From: Seleniivibrio sp.
GTDB lineage: Bacteria > Chrysiogenota > Deferribacteres > Deferribacterales > Geovibrionaceae
NCBI RefSeq assembly: GCF_021209385.1
Contig: NZ_JAJOIL010000035.1
Coordinates: forward strand, 88,153 to 152,152
Direction: 5' to 3'
DNA: 64,000 nucleotides
Shown: positions 9,393-17,239 of the stretch, piece by piece
Numbering within the stretch: position 1 is the first letter of the stretch
Layout: the number at the start of each line of letters is the position of its first letter
Made by a program: the position numbers and the translations under genes
The notes under the pieces: model-generated
Database searches by the model: none
Seen by the model: only the letters and a program-made list of their open reading frames with translations
Told to the model about the DNA's origin: nothing

Positions 9393-10637
9393 TCAGAACG
9401 ACCAGCCGAAGTTAAACGTAAATCCATCCGCATTATCAGCAGTCATGTAAGTAACACCTGCGCGCAGATTGTTCAGATAGCTCTTAGTTTTGCCGTCTTT
9501 TTCCTTAATAGTGTTTTTCAGGAAACCGTATGAAAAACCTATCTCGTTGTACTGATCAATGTACAGGTCGGAACCGAAGTATCTTGTGTCAGTCACAAAC
9601 AGATCGAGAGATTTAGTTTTAGCCTCGCCAAAAGGTATTATGAAGTTGAAACCGTTGCGGACAACAGTATTCTGGATGTCAGGGTCGATATCATAATCAC
9701 CGCTTTTGAAGGGAAGCGTTTTGTAATAACCAGCCATGTTTCCCATGTTGAGAAGATATTTCCCCGGATGGAACATATAGGAACTTGTGAGAGAACCGGA
9801 AACTATCTGACCGACAGACCCGAGGTCAATTGAACCCACAGCACCGTAACCGACAGCGGGAATAATACGCCAGTTATCTGTTGCCTGATAGCCAAGGGCA
9901 AGTCCAAGCCCTACGTTATAAGCTTTTGAATCCTCAACTGTCACCTGAGACATAGGAAGCCTGATTGCCAGAGTGTTCTTAGAACCGTTGAAGCGGATTG
10001 TATACGCAAGGGGGAGCGCATATTCCTTGCTTTTAACGCCGTCAACTTTGTAGTTGCTGTATTTCGCGAAAACGGAGATAAGGTTAGCGTTAAGATCCGG
10101 ATTCTGCTGACCGTTGATCTCGATAACGCTGGATTCGGGGTTCACAGCCATATCATAATCCATTGCCGACATACGGCTCATCAGTGACGAAGGGTTACCG
10201 GCAATCGGATCTGTTCCCGTATCGGAAGCCAGTTTTTTCATTATTTTAGTGATAGCATCCCCGCCATCCTTTTTGAACCAGTCTTCAAGCTTATCGGAAC
10301 TTTCGTCCCTTGTCGCGCCGTCAAATTCTTCGTATACTCCAACCGACGGTATACTGAGAATATATTTGTTAGAGTTGGACGCGATGGTCAGATATGCCGG
10401 CAGACCTCTGAAATCTATCACAAGATCAGCACCAGACGTATCTTCATCGAAGCTTGTGAAGTGAGATGATATCTCCTCAACATCAAAGTTGTCGAAAAGA
10501 TCCTCAACTTTTGAGAAGTTTTCGGTATAAGAATCACCGCCTGACGTGACAGTCAGGTCGAAAAGACCGGCAAAAGCCGATGATGGCAGCAGAAGCGCGG
10601 CTGCTGCGGCAGTTAGCAATAACCTTTTAACCTTCAT
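9393..10637 (-). CDS. Unknown exported protein, probably outer-membrane beta-barrel
   Basis: 414 residues, family not recognised. It begins with a clear Sec signal peptide (positive MKVKR, then an Ala/Leu core ending SSAFA). About residues 24-180 are acidic and look globular. The second half (about 200-414) has alternating polar/aromatic segments such as YNVGLGLALGYQ, YMFHPGKYLL and NEIGFSYGFL, and the chain ends in a terminal Phe after FTFNFGWS, the classic Bam recognition pattern of outer-membrane barrels. The start ATG has AAAGGAGG just upstream. It is downstream of uvrC in the same direction with a 106-bp gap, and is probably separately transcribed. No substrate or role can be assigned. 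Confidence 0.6.
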   Translation of the reverse strand: MKVKRLLLTAAAAALLLPSSAFAGLFDLTVTSGGDSYTENFSKVEDLFDNFDVEEISSHFTSFDEDTSGADLVIDFRGLPAYLTIASNSNKYILSIPSVGVYEEFDGATRDESSDKLEDWFKKDGGDAITKIMKKLASDTGTDPIAGNPSSLMSRMSAMDYDMAVNPESSVIEINGQQNPDLNANLISVFAKYSNYKVDGVKSKEYALPLAYTIRFNGSKNTLAIRLPMSQVTVEDSKAYNVGLGLALGYQATDNWRIIPAVGYGAVGSIDLGSVGQIVSGSLTSSYMFHPGKYLLNMGNMAGYYKTLPFKSGDYDIDPDIQNTVVRNGFNFIIPFGEAKTKSLDLFVTDTRYFGSDLYIDQYNEIGFSYGFLKNTIKEKDGKTKSYLNNLRAGVTYMTADNADGFTFNFGWSF

Positions 10638-10743
10638 AAATCCTCCTTTAAAGTACTCTGCACAATTTTACCATAATAATTATAATTTTCAAATTATTGG
10701 TAATGAGACAATGTGAGATAGGAGAATGATTAAGGAGTTAATA

Positions 10744-12543
10744 TTAAATGGATTTCACAAAAGAAACCACTTTTTCAGCAAGATTCAGCGGTATTTTGCA
10801 CAATGAAGCAAGCTCTTCGGCTGCAAGTTCTTTTTCACGATAAATATCCGGATATGCCTCCAGTATTTTTTTCAAAGATTTTTCACCCATTCCGGCTATA
10901 TCAAGCAGAGGGGATTTTTTGAAGTCTTTGAGCGCGAGTTTACGGCTGTAAGTTATGGCGAAGCGGTGCGCCTCGTCCCTTATCTTCTGCACAAACAGCA
11001 GAACCGGACTGTTCTTTTTCAGGTTCAGCGGATTTTTTCTGCCGGGGAGGTGGATAGACTCTATGGAATCCTCCTGCCTGTCCTTCATAAACTTTATAGA
11101 GCGACCTTTGGAAATTGATATGAAATTGGCGCTGACGCCCTGCTCCTGCATGGCTCTCACTGCGCTGTTAAGCTGACCTATGCCGCCATCGACAATATAC
11201 AGGTCTGCCAGAGGTTCGCTGCCCTCTTTAATATTTTCAAACTTGCGTGAGAACAGCTCATATATGGAAACGAAGTCATCGTTCTCCGCCGTTTTTATCT
11301 TATATTTTCTGTACTGCGGAGGCGCGAAATCTCCGTCCACAGTGACAACGGACACGCCCACCGTACCTTTCCCGCCAAGGTGTGATATGTCAACACATTC
11401 AACTCGCTTGATCTCCCCTTCGTATTCGGTTATCTCTTTGAGACGAAGGCTGATATCCCGCCTGCGGCTGAGTTTTTTCAGATATAGTTCCGTCTGTATC
11501 TTTCCGTTCTCAAGCCCCAAAGCGTAAAGCTGTGCAAAACCGCGCTTTCGCAGAACTACCTTGCGTCCGGCGCTTCGTTCCACAGCATCGTGAAGCGTGT
11601 CGGTGTCCTCCAGCCCGAAAACCGATATCATATCCGGAAAACTTACCACGGATGAATAAAGCTGTAAAATATACGATTCCAGAACCTCTTCGGGATTCTC
11701 ATCCTCAAAGATATCCGTGCGGCTGCCGACGAGCTTTCCGCCGCGGACAAAAAGAACCGTGATGCCGGATACGTTCTCCATAGTGTGCGGAACAAAAACG
11801 TCAATGCTCCGCCTGTCTTCTGCCAGAACAACCGTCTGCTTTATGAACAGCCTTTCGATGTTGCGTATCCTGTCGCGCAGTTTCGCCGCCTCTTCAAAAT
11901 CCATGCGGTCGGAAAGGCGCATCATCTCGGACGTCAGACGCTCCTTTATGCTCTCATAGTCTCCGTTGAAGAAGTCGCGAACCTCTTTAACCATGTCGGA
12001 ATATCTGTTGCGGCTAATGAGATTTTCGCAGGGACCAAGACACTGCTTTATCTGATATTTCAGGCACACCCTGCCCTCTTTAAACTTAGTGTCGGTGCAG
12101 GTGCGCAGAGGGAACGCTCTGAGAATTTCCTCAGTGATGCCGCGCAGAGCCGTAACATCGGTGTAAGGACCGAAATATTCTCCGGCATGTCCGGATTCGC
12201 GGGTGATAAGCAGTTTAGGATAGTCCCCGTCTGTGATACGAATATATGGGTAGCTTTTGGAATCCTTAAGCCGGACGTTATATCTCGGCTTTTCGGTTTT
12301 GATAAAATTATTTTCAAGGAGCAGTGCTTCCGCTTCGCTTGTTGTCACAACAAACCGGAAATCCCTCGCCGCCTCCAGCATTTTCAGTGTTTTCAGCGGT
12401 TTATGCTCCATATCGGTAAAATACGACGAGACCCTGTTTTTCAGGTTCTTCGCTTTGCCAACATAGAGAATTTCGTCATTCTTTCCGATATAAAGGTAAA
12501 CCCCGGGATTTTCGGGGACATCTTTCAGTTCAGGCTTAAACAT
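10744..12543 (-). CDS. uvrC: UvrABC system protein C (excinuclease subunit)
   Basis: A 599-residue nuclease making both incisions around DNA lesions marked by UvrAB. The N-terminal GIY-YIG domain (PGVYLYIGKNDEILYVGKA) makes the 3' cut. A UVR UvrB-binding motif lies at about 195-235 (ERLTSEMMRLSDRMDFEEAA), an RNase H-like domain from about 370 with ECVDISHLGG makes the 5' cut, and helix-hairpin-helix elements end the chain. The length is normal. Its ATG shares one base with the stop of the upstream NifX-like gene (TGATG) and has no clear Shine-Dalgarno of its own, so translation is probably coupled. Confidence 0.95.
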   Translation of the reverse strand: MFKPELKDVPENPGVYLYIGKNDEILYVGKAKNLKNRVSSYFTDMEHKPLKTLKMLEAARDFRFVVTTSEAEALLLENNFIKTEKPRYNVRLKDSKSYPYIRITDGDYPKLLITRESGHAGEYFGPYTDVTALRGITEEILRAFPLRTCTDTKFKEGRVCLKYQIKQCLGPCENLISRNRYSDMVKEVRDFFNGDYESIKERLTSEMMRLSDRMDFEEAAKLRDRIRNIERLFIKQTVVLAEDRRSIDVFVPHTMENVSGITVLFVRGGKLVGSRTDIFEDENPEEVLESYILQLYSSVVSFPDMISVFGLEDTDTLHDAVERSAGRKVVLRKRGFAQLYALGLENGKIQTELYLKKLSRRRDISLRLKEITEYEGEIKRVECVDISHLGGKGTVGVSVVTVDGDFAPPQYRKYKIKTAENDDFVSIYELFSRKFENIKEGSEPLADLYIVDGGIGQLNSAVRAMQEQGVSANFISISKGRSIKFMKDRQEDSIESIHLPGRKNPLNLKKNSPVLLFVQKIRDEAHRFAITYSRKLALKDFKKSPLLDIAGMGEKSLKKILEAYPDIYREKELAAEELASLCKIPLNLAEKVVSFVKSI

Positions 12544-12902
12544 CAGCTGTTACAGTCGCAGTTGCCTTCGTCATAACCGTAAACGGTGAGGCATCCTTTC
12601 TTATAGTTCTCAAGGTCTTCTTCAACAATGCCCGTCTTTGCCTGCATGACATGAACGCCGTTGTCCATGAGTCTCTGCAAAGCTCCGGGACCGATGCCGC
12701 CGGTAATGACAACTTCCACACCCTGATTGGCAAGCTCTATGGAAGGATTGCACGAACCGGTCGTCTGGAGATCCTGGGCATAGATAAGCCCTGCCTCTTT
12801 GGTATCCGTTTCATAAGTGATAAAACAGGGAGCCGCACCGAAATGATGAGTAATCACACTTTTCATACCCTGAAAAGAATCTACAGGAAAACATATTTTC
12901 AT
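12543..12902 (-). CDS. NifX/NifB C-terminal-like protein (dinitrogenase iron-molybdenum cofactor family)
   Basis: A 119-residue single-domain protein of the Nif-Mo-Co superfamily: N-terminal MKICFPVDSFQG, the conserved GAAPCFITYETDT, and VVITGGIGPGALQRL. Members bind Fe-S or Fe-Mo clusters or act as small metal-cluster chaperones; many occur outside nitrogen-fixing operons with unknown roles. The C-terminus CDCNS has two cysteines. It is a paralogue of the gene just upstream and is translationally coupled to uvrC. No nif genes are in the window, so a role in nitrogenase assembly is not supported. Confidence 0.85.
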   Translation of the reverse strand: MKICFPVDSFQGMKSVITHHFGAAPCFITYETDTKEAGLIYAQDLQTTGSCNPSIELANQGVEVVITGGIGPGALQRLMDNGVHVMQAKTGIVEEDLENYKKGCLTVYGYDEGNCDCNS

Positions 12903-12907
12903 AAGGA

Positions 12908-12942
12908 ACCCCCTTTGAGCTTAAAAATTACCCAAAGGGGGT
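12908..12942 (-). promoter_or_regulatory. Hairpin that would hide the ribosome site of the downstream NifX-like gene
   Basis: A perfect 10-bp stem (12908-12917 with 12933-12942, 15-nt loop). On the minus strand the 3' arm contains AAAGGGGG, which is the ribosome binding site seven bases before the ATG at 12902. No T-run follows, so it is unlikely to be a terminator. Confidence 0.55.
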
Positions 12943-12952
12943 CGTTTGTCAA
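12925..12952 (-). promoter_or_regulatory. Possible internal promoter for the second NifX-like gene and uvrC
   Basis: On the minus strand: TTGACA (12952-12947), a 16-bp spacer, TAATTT (12930-12925). A transcript starting near 12918 would lack the 5' arm of the hairpin and so keep the ribosome site open. Confidence 0.4.
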
Positions 12953-12966
12953 GAAGTTTGGAAATG

Positions 12967-13344
12967 TTAGTGGTTGCAGGAATGGCTTCCGCCGCCGCAG
13001 AGCTGTTCCTTTCCGCCAAGCTTTGTCAGCCTGTTGTTTATGAAATTTTCCACATCGGCGTTAACTTTGCCGTCCCTTGCCTGATAAACACTTACACCGT
13101 CAGACATAAGTCTCGTCATTGCCCCCTGACCTATGCCGCCGACCACGACAGCATCCACACCCGCGCCGGAAAGAGCAGCGGCTGGGTTACATGCGCCATG
13201 TTCGTGAACCGCATCGCGGTTGTTTATAAAACCAGCCTGTTTTGTGTCAGTATCGAATGTCACAAAACCGGGCGCTGAACCGAAATGTCCGTATATCGGA
13301 CTTTCAAGTCCTTTGTCCTGTTCAACAGGAAAACATATCTTCAT
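12967..13344 (-). CDS. NifX/NifB C-terminal-like protein with Cys/His-rich tail
   Basis: 125 residues, same Nif-Mo-Co fold as the next gene: MKICFPVEQDKGLESPIYGHFGSAP read in two pieces, then AVVVGGIGQGAMTRLM. It ends in a tail (LCGGGSHSCNH) with two Cys and two His that could bind metal; the neighbouring paralogue has only CDCNS there. The start ATG at 13344 has GGTGG upstream. Family knowledge suggests a small iron or metal-cluster binding protein; the partner is unknown. It is first gene of a likely three-gene unit ending in uvrC. Confidence 0.82.
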   Translation of the reverse strand: MKICFPVEQDKGLESPIYGHFGSAPGFVTFDTDTKQAGFINNRDAVHEHGACNPAAALSGAGVDAVVVGGIGQGAMTRLMSDGVSVYQARDGKVNADVENFINNRLTKLGGKEQLCGGGSHSCNH

Positions 13345-13408
13345 GGTACCACCTCGTTGTGTATAATTACCATTTATATGATATGGGCATATGCCAATAA
13401 GTCAAGAA

Positions 13409-15409
13409 CTATTTTACTTTAAACCTCTCCATACTCCGTTTAAGACTGTCGGAAATCTCTGCCAGACCTGAAGAATTCTCTGCTATACTGTCAGCAGTAT
13501 TTTTTACTTCAGAGGAAATCACCGCAACGTTTTTAATATCGTTATATATCTGGTCGCTGGTAGCCGCCATTTCGTGTGTTGCCGAGGAGATGTTGCCAAC
13601 CATGTTCTGAAGCTTTGAAACCTCCTGTTCCAACTCGTTCAGAATAACGGATATCCTCTCGGAAGATTCAACTCCGGCGCTGACCTGTCTCGTAACGCCG
13701 CCCATGGAGGTCGTAACCTTGCTGACCTCTGTGCGGGTACCTGAAACCAGTGAAGATATCTCTGTAGTTGCCTGCTGCGTTCTCTCTGCCAGCTTGCGCA
13801 CCTCGTCTGCAACGACGGCAAAACCTCTGCCGTTTTCACCGGCACGCGCTGCTTCAATAGCGGCATTGAGTGCCAGCAGGTTTGTCTGGTCTGCGATATC
13901 GCTTATCACGCCGACAATGTTGCTTATCTCGTCCGACTTCTCGCCAAGCCCTGTCACAAGAATGGATGATTCATCAACCGTATCCTTTATACGCATAACT
14001 CCTGTGAGAGATTCTTCCACAGCACCCTTGCCCGTATGCACCTTTTCCCATGTGAGGCGGGCAAACTCGGAAATATCACTGAGATTTTTGGCTATGTCAT
14101 TGGTAGTGCTTGTCATCTCTGTTGCGGAAGTTGCTATCACAGCCGTACTGCCTGACTGTTCCGCCATGCCTGCGGAAAGCTCTACTGCACCGGATGACAG
14201 ATCAGCACTTGATGTTTTAAGGGTGTCTGCAGTCTCCTGAAGCTCTTTTATCATATCGCCAAGGCTATTTGTCATCAGTTTGACAGAATGGACAAGACTG
14301 GAAGAATCGTCCGCTTTAACATGCATATCCGCCGTGAAATCGCCGCCTGCAACCTTCTGCATAACGTCGATAACAACGTCCGGCTCTCCGCCGAGCCTCC
14401 TGACAAGCTTGTTAACGGTCACCAGCACTATTAAGACAATTATTGCCGTTGCGATCACCGCTATAATAAAAATAGTGTTTTTCAGGATTGCAAGAACTGC
14501 GAATATCTCTGAGTAAGGTATCTCAACCCCGAAAAGATATGTATAATCAACACCGTCTATTTTAACAGGGCAATAGATAATAAAATCGTCGTTGCTGACT
14601 ACGCTCACAGGCAGACCTTTTTCTGCCGCTTCAGCGGCTTCCGGTTCGGTGAGTTTCTGCCCTTCTTTTGTTTTATCTTTATGCGATATTACCGTCATGC
14701 TATTGGTCGCCAGAAAGGCAAAACCTGTATCATAAACTTTTATGCTGCTTATCATGCTTTTGACGTCGTCAAGAAGAACATCCACTCCGGCAACGCCTAT
14801 GATTTTTCCGTTAACAGTGAAAGGGTAACTTACTGTAACAGTAGTAATATTTTTCCCGTCAAACGAATAAGTGGCTGGCTCTGCTACATAGGGCTTGCCA
14901 CTGTTCAAAGGTTTCTGATACCAATCGCTCACAGAACCGGTATCATACATTGAACTCGCAAAAGACCTCGCTATGCCGCCTTTATCGCGATAAGGCATTG
15001 GGCAGAACTGTCCTTTTTCGTTTGTGCCATCAGCATTTCCGCCTGCAAGTTCGGCATCTTTACCGTCATACTGGTTCGGTTCCCAGACTATCCAGACGTC
15101 AAACAAATTCGGATTTTTTTCCAGAACACGCTCCAACATGTCCAAAACCTCTTTTCTGGAAACAGTGGCTCCTGATGCTGAGAGCATGGAAGCAGTGTCA
15201 GAGAGTGTTCTGGCAACTGACAGAGCAGAACCTACGTCCTCTTTCAGTTCGTTGCCATATCGGTTTGCAAGATTGTCTGCACTTGTGGAAGCAATGGAGC
15301 TGATATCGCCTTTCAATCCGTTATAAATGAAAATGTCAGCGGCTATAAAAGCAACAACCACCGCTGTAATGACCGGTACAAGCACCTTCATTTTGAATGA
15401 CAGTTTCAT
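13409..15409 (-). CDS. Methyl-accepting chemotaxis protein with periplasmic Cache sensor
   Basis: A 666-residue chemoreceptor. The start is the ATG at 15409, with AAGGAGGAACT immediately upstream; longer readings start without a ribosome site. Order: short cytoplasmic tail, helix (about 10-28), dCache-like periplasmic domain (about 40-290, with [17 protein letters not shown] and the later GVAGVDV typical of these sensors), second helix (about 310-335), HAMP-like linker, and long coiled-coil signalling domain. The CheA/CheW tip is clear: [19 protein letters not shown] with [16 protein letters not shown]. No CheR/CheB pentapeptide is seen at the C-terminus. The ligand is unknown; dCache receptors often bind amino or organic acids. 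Confidence 0.93.
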   Translation of the reverse strand: MKLSFKMKVLVPVITAVVVAFIAADIFIYNGLKGDISSIASTSADNLANRYGNELKEDVGSALSVARTLSDTASMLSASGATVSRKEVLDMLERVLEKNPNLFDVWIVWEPNQYDGKDAELAGGNADGTNEKGQFCPMPYRDKGGIARSFASSMYDTGSVSDWYQKPLNSGKPYVAEPATYSFDGKNITTVTVSYPFTVNGKIIGVAGVDVLLDDVKSMISSIKVYDTGFAFLATNSMTVISHKDKTKEGQKLTEPEAAEAAEKGLPVSVVSNDDFIIYCPVKIDGVDYTYLFGVEIPYSEIFAVLAILKNTIFIIAVIATAIIVLIVLVTVNKLVRRLGGEPDVVIDVMQKVAGGDFTADMHVKADDSSSLVHSVKLMTNSLGDMIKELQETADTLKTSSADLSSGAVELSAGMAEQSGSTAVIATSATEMTSTTNDIAKNLSDISEFARLTWEKVHTGKGAVEESLTGVMRIKDTVDESSILVTGLGEKSDEISNIVGVISDIADQTNLLALNAAIEAARAGENGRGFAVVADEVRKLAERTQQATTEISSLVSGTRTEVSKVTTSMGGVTRQVSAGVESSERISVILNELEQEVSKLQNMVGNISSATHEMAATSDQIYNDIKNVAVISSEVKNTADSIAENSSGLAEISDSLKRSMERFKVK

Positions 15410-15574
15410 AGTTCCTCCTTGTTCAATCATTATACCTTTTTTGTATGTAACTATTTTTAGTATAGATGTCATATTTTTATATTTATAAGTTTACCCTATG
15501 TTCCAAACCAATCAAATAGAAATAGACTTATAAATAATTATAGAAATATACGAACGGGAGGGAACCAGTGACAA

Positions 15575-15606
15575 AAAAGCCCCTCATGTTTCCATGTGGG
15601 GCTTTT
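15575..15606. terminator. Bidirectional-looking terminator after the MerR gene
   Basis: An AAAAGCCCC-T-CATG arm pairs with CATG-T-GGGGCTTTT. On the minus strand it ends in a run of six T, fitting termination of the MerR transcript. Confidence 0.8.
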
Positions 15607-15650
15607 AATACCAGAGAAAATCAATTTTTTAATGTAATATTCAGTCTCTT

Positions 15651-16475
15651 TTATTCAACAGGAATCCAATATTCATAATAAATTCTTCCAGCGTTAATAT
15701 TTGAATGAAGTTGTCTCTCTTTATCAATGAACAATTGGCAACCAAACATATCACCATTAACAGTATAATTGTTTTCTTTAATATATTTATTTATCAATCT
15801 GACAGATTCCAATCTGCTTTCTTGAGTGGAACCATGCGACTGGACAGTATACAGGCATTTTCGGGCTTCCAAACGTTTCGTCAGTCCGCGTTGTTCAAAA
15901 TCGCTTTGATCAATAAACTTAGAGTCAATTGAATAACCATGATAGCTTTTCCATACACAATCTTTAAGTAATTCATCCTGTTTAACCAACATAAAGAAAT
16001 GAACAAGAGGCAGATAATGCAGCCATTTGGCAATAAGTTGTACTAATTCAGAGTTGCATACTATTTTTCTGTCATATGAATTGATAAGATAAGATATTTC
16101 AGGGCTTTCGCAAATTGAAAATGTACCAAGTTTCTTGGGAATATTAGTAATTTTTGATCTATAATCTGTAAGAACTCTGCTAACCTCAAGTAACCTTTTA
16201 GATTCTCTTTGAAGTTCTTCCTCTTTCATTTTCAGTTTATCTTCAATATCGAGGATAGTTCCGTTTTTCATAATATCTATAGTTTCTTTCACAGAAAATC
16301 CGCAAGACCTGAAAAAAGCACACTTGACAAGCTGTTTAAGATGCTGAGCTTCGTAATACCTGTAGCTGTTTCTGTAATCCCGTTCAGGTATGACTACTTT
16401 TTCATTTTCATAAAACCGTAGTGCTTCTGTGGTGCAATTGAACATCTTTGCAACTTCAGCAATTTTCAAACTCAT
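15651..16475 (-). CDS. MerR-family transcriptional regulator with effector-binding C-terminus
   Basis: 274 residues. The N-terminal winged helix (about 1-70) has MerR hallmarks: KIAEVAKMFNCTTEALRFYE, then RNSYRYYEAQHLKQL. A coiled-coil dimer helix (about 80-110) follows. About 120-274 resembles a ligand-binding domain, ending YYEYWIPVE as in GyrI-like effector modules. There is no metal-site cysteine pattern, so an organic effector is more likely. The start is ATG at 16475 with GGAG six bases upstream; a TTG further up is less likely. It is divergent from the cytochrome-flavoprotein-porin genes, whose promoter has MerR architecture, so it is probably their activator. Confidence 0.87.
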   Translation of the reverse strand: MSLKIAEVAKMFNCTTEALRFYENEKVVIPERDYRNSYRYYEAQHLKQLVKCAFFRSCGFSVKETIDIMKNGTILDIEDKLKMKEEELQRESKRLLEVSRVLTDYRSKITNIPKKLGTFSICESPEISYLINSYDRKIVCNSELVQLIAKWLHYLPLVHFFMLVKQDELLKDCVWKSYHGYSIDSKFIDQSDFEQRGLTKRLEARKCLYTVQSHGSTQESRLESVRLINKYIKENNYTVNGDMFGCQLFIDKERQLHSNINAGRIYYEYWIPVE

Positions 16476-16527
16476 CCCCGTCTCCAAACGACTAAGTATT
16501 CTTAATGAAGTTTTTTCAAAATGAGCA

Positions 16528-16558
16528 TTGACCTTAAAGCTTCTTTATACCTTATAGT
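16528..16558 (+). promoter_or_regulatory. MerR-type promoter with 19-bp spacer
   Basis: TTGACC (16528-16533), 19-bp spacer, TATAGT (16553-16558). The spacer contains the dyad TAAAG-CTT-CTTTA (16535-16547). Over-long spacers with a central dyad are the known signature of MerR-activated promoters, where the regulator twists the DNA to align the boxes. It faces the cytochrome gene; the leader would be about 155 nt. Confidence 0.75.
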
Positions 16559-16646
16559 CCGATTAATAGCTAGCTAATTTACATGAACCGACGGGTTTAA
16601 AGGAGATTCTAATGGGTTAACTATTTGTAGCAAAGACAAGTAAAAA

Positions 16647-16671
16647 AACCGGGAATTTTCTGTTTCCGGTT
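16647..16671 (+). promoter_or_regulatory. Leader hairpin upstream of the cytochrome gene
   Basis: A nine-pair stem AACCGGGAA/TTTCCGGTT (one G-T pair) with a 7-nt loop, in the 5' leader 51 bp before the cytochrome ATG. It is followed by GCTATTT rather than a full T-run; it could be a weak attenuator or an mRNA-stabilising stem. Confidence 0.4.
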
Positions 16672-16721
16672 GCTATTTAAGGTTTTGAACAGTTTTAAAT
16701 TAGTTAAAAGAGGAAATAAAT

Positions 16722-17222
16722 ATGATGATATTTACAAAGTATCTGACAGCCATTTTATCAACGTTTTTGGTCATATTCTCATTGAGCGGACACGTTGACG
16801 CAGGTGAAAAAGACAACAGTTCTCAAACTGTTAAACATTATTACGACTCCATAAAATCAGAGAATAATCTTGCAAAAGTACACGGTGATGCCGGGCTCAG
16901 CTGCATCGACTGCCACAGTGACTATACTGCAAAAGGAAACAGCAAAAGCGATACCTCTGTTTTAAAACTCAAAAGTTCAGGCGATGAATTATGTCTAAAA
17001 TGTCACGATCTTAAAGAGGTTGACAATAAAGTTGTTTATAAAGGTCAGGGACCATCAGGTGCTGATGTCCGCCCGCACTCACAACACGTTGCCGACATCC
17101 ATTGCGCAACCTGCCACAGCATGCACAGAAAATCCAATCTGATGTGTGCAAAATGCCATGTCCAAAAATGGATGAAAACTCTTCCCAAACGTTGGAATAC
17201 ACCGCTCAAAACTGAAAATTAA
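16722..17222 (+). CDS. Periplasmic tetrahaem cytochrome c
   Basis: 166 residues with a Sec signal peptide (cleavage probably after HVDAG-like residues near 27). Four CxxCH haem sites are visible: C61-H65, C91-H95, C128-H132 and C142-H146. Spacing and size resemble the small tetrahaem c-type cytochromes that pass electrons to flavin-containing fumarate-type reductases, as in flavocytochrome c3, where the haem domain is fused to the flavoprotein. Here it is a separate protein, encoded 17 bp before the flavoprotein. The ATG follows AGAGGAAATAAAT. Function as the electron donor is inference from the pairing. Confidence 0.9.
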   Translation: MMIFTKYLTAILSTFLVIFSLSGHVDAGEKDNSSQTVKHYYDSIKSENNLAKVHGDAGLSCIDCHSDYTAKGNSKSDTSVLKLKSSGDELCLKCHDLKEVDNKVVYKGQGPSGADVRPHSQHVADIHCATCHSMHRKSNLMCAKCHVQKWMKTLPKRWNTPLKTEN

Positions 17223-17239
17223 TTGTAACAAAGAGGGAA

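Noticed and set aside
9303..9533. 76-codon plus-strand frame after pyc
   Set aside because: It overlaps the end of the exported-protein gene and the direct-repeat region, with no ribosome site.
11785..12576. 263-codon open frame antisense to uvrC
   Set aside because: uvrC is certain by homology; the antisense frame has no family features or ribosome site.
12908..12942. Hairpin as a rho-independent terminator of the first NifX-like gene
   Set aside because: No T-run follows on the minus strand, and the 3' arm is the ribosome site of the next gene.
12543..13344. Nitrogen fixation locus
   Set aside because: The two NifX-like proteins are common outside nif clusters and no nifHDK, nifE/N or full nifB is present in the window.
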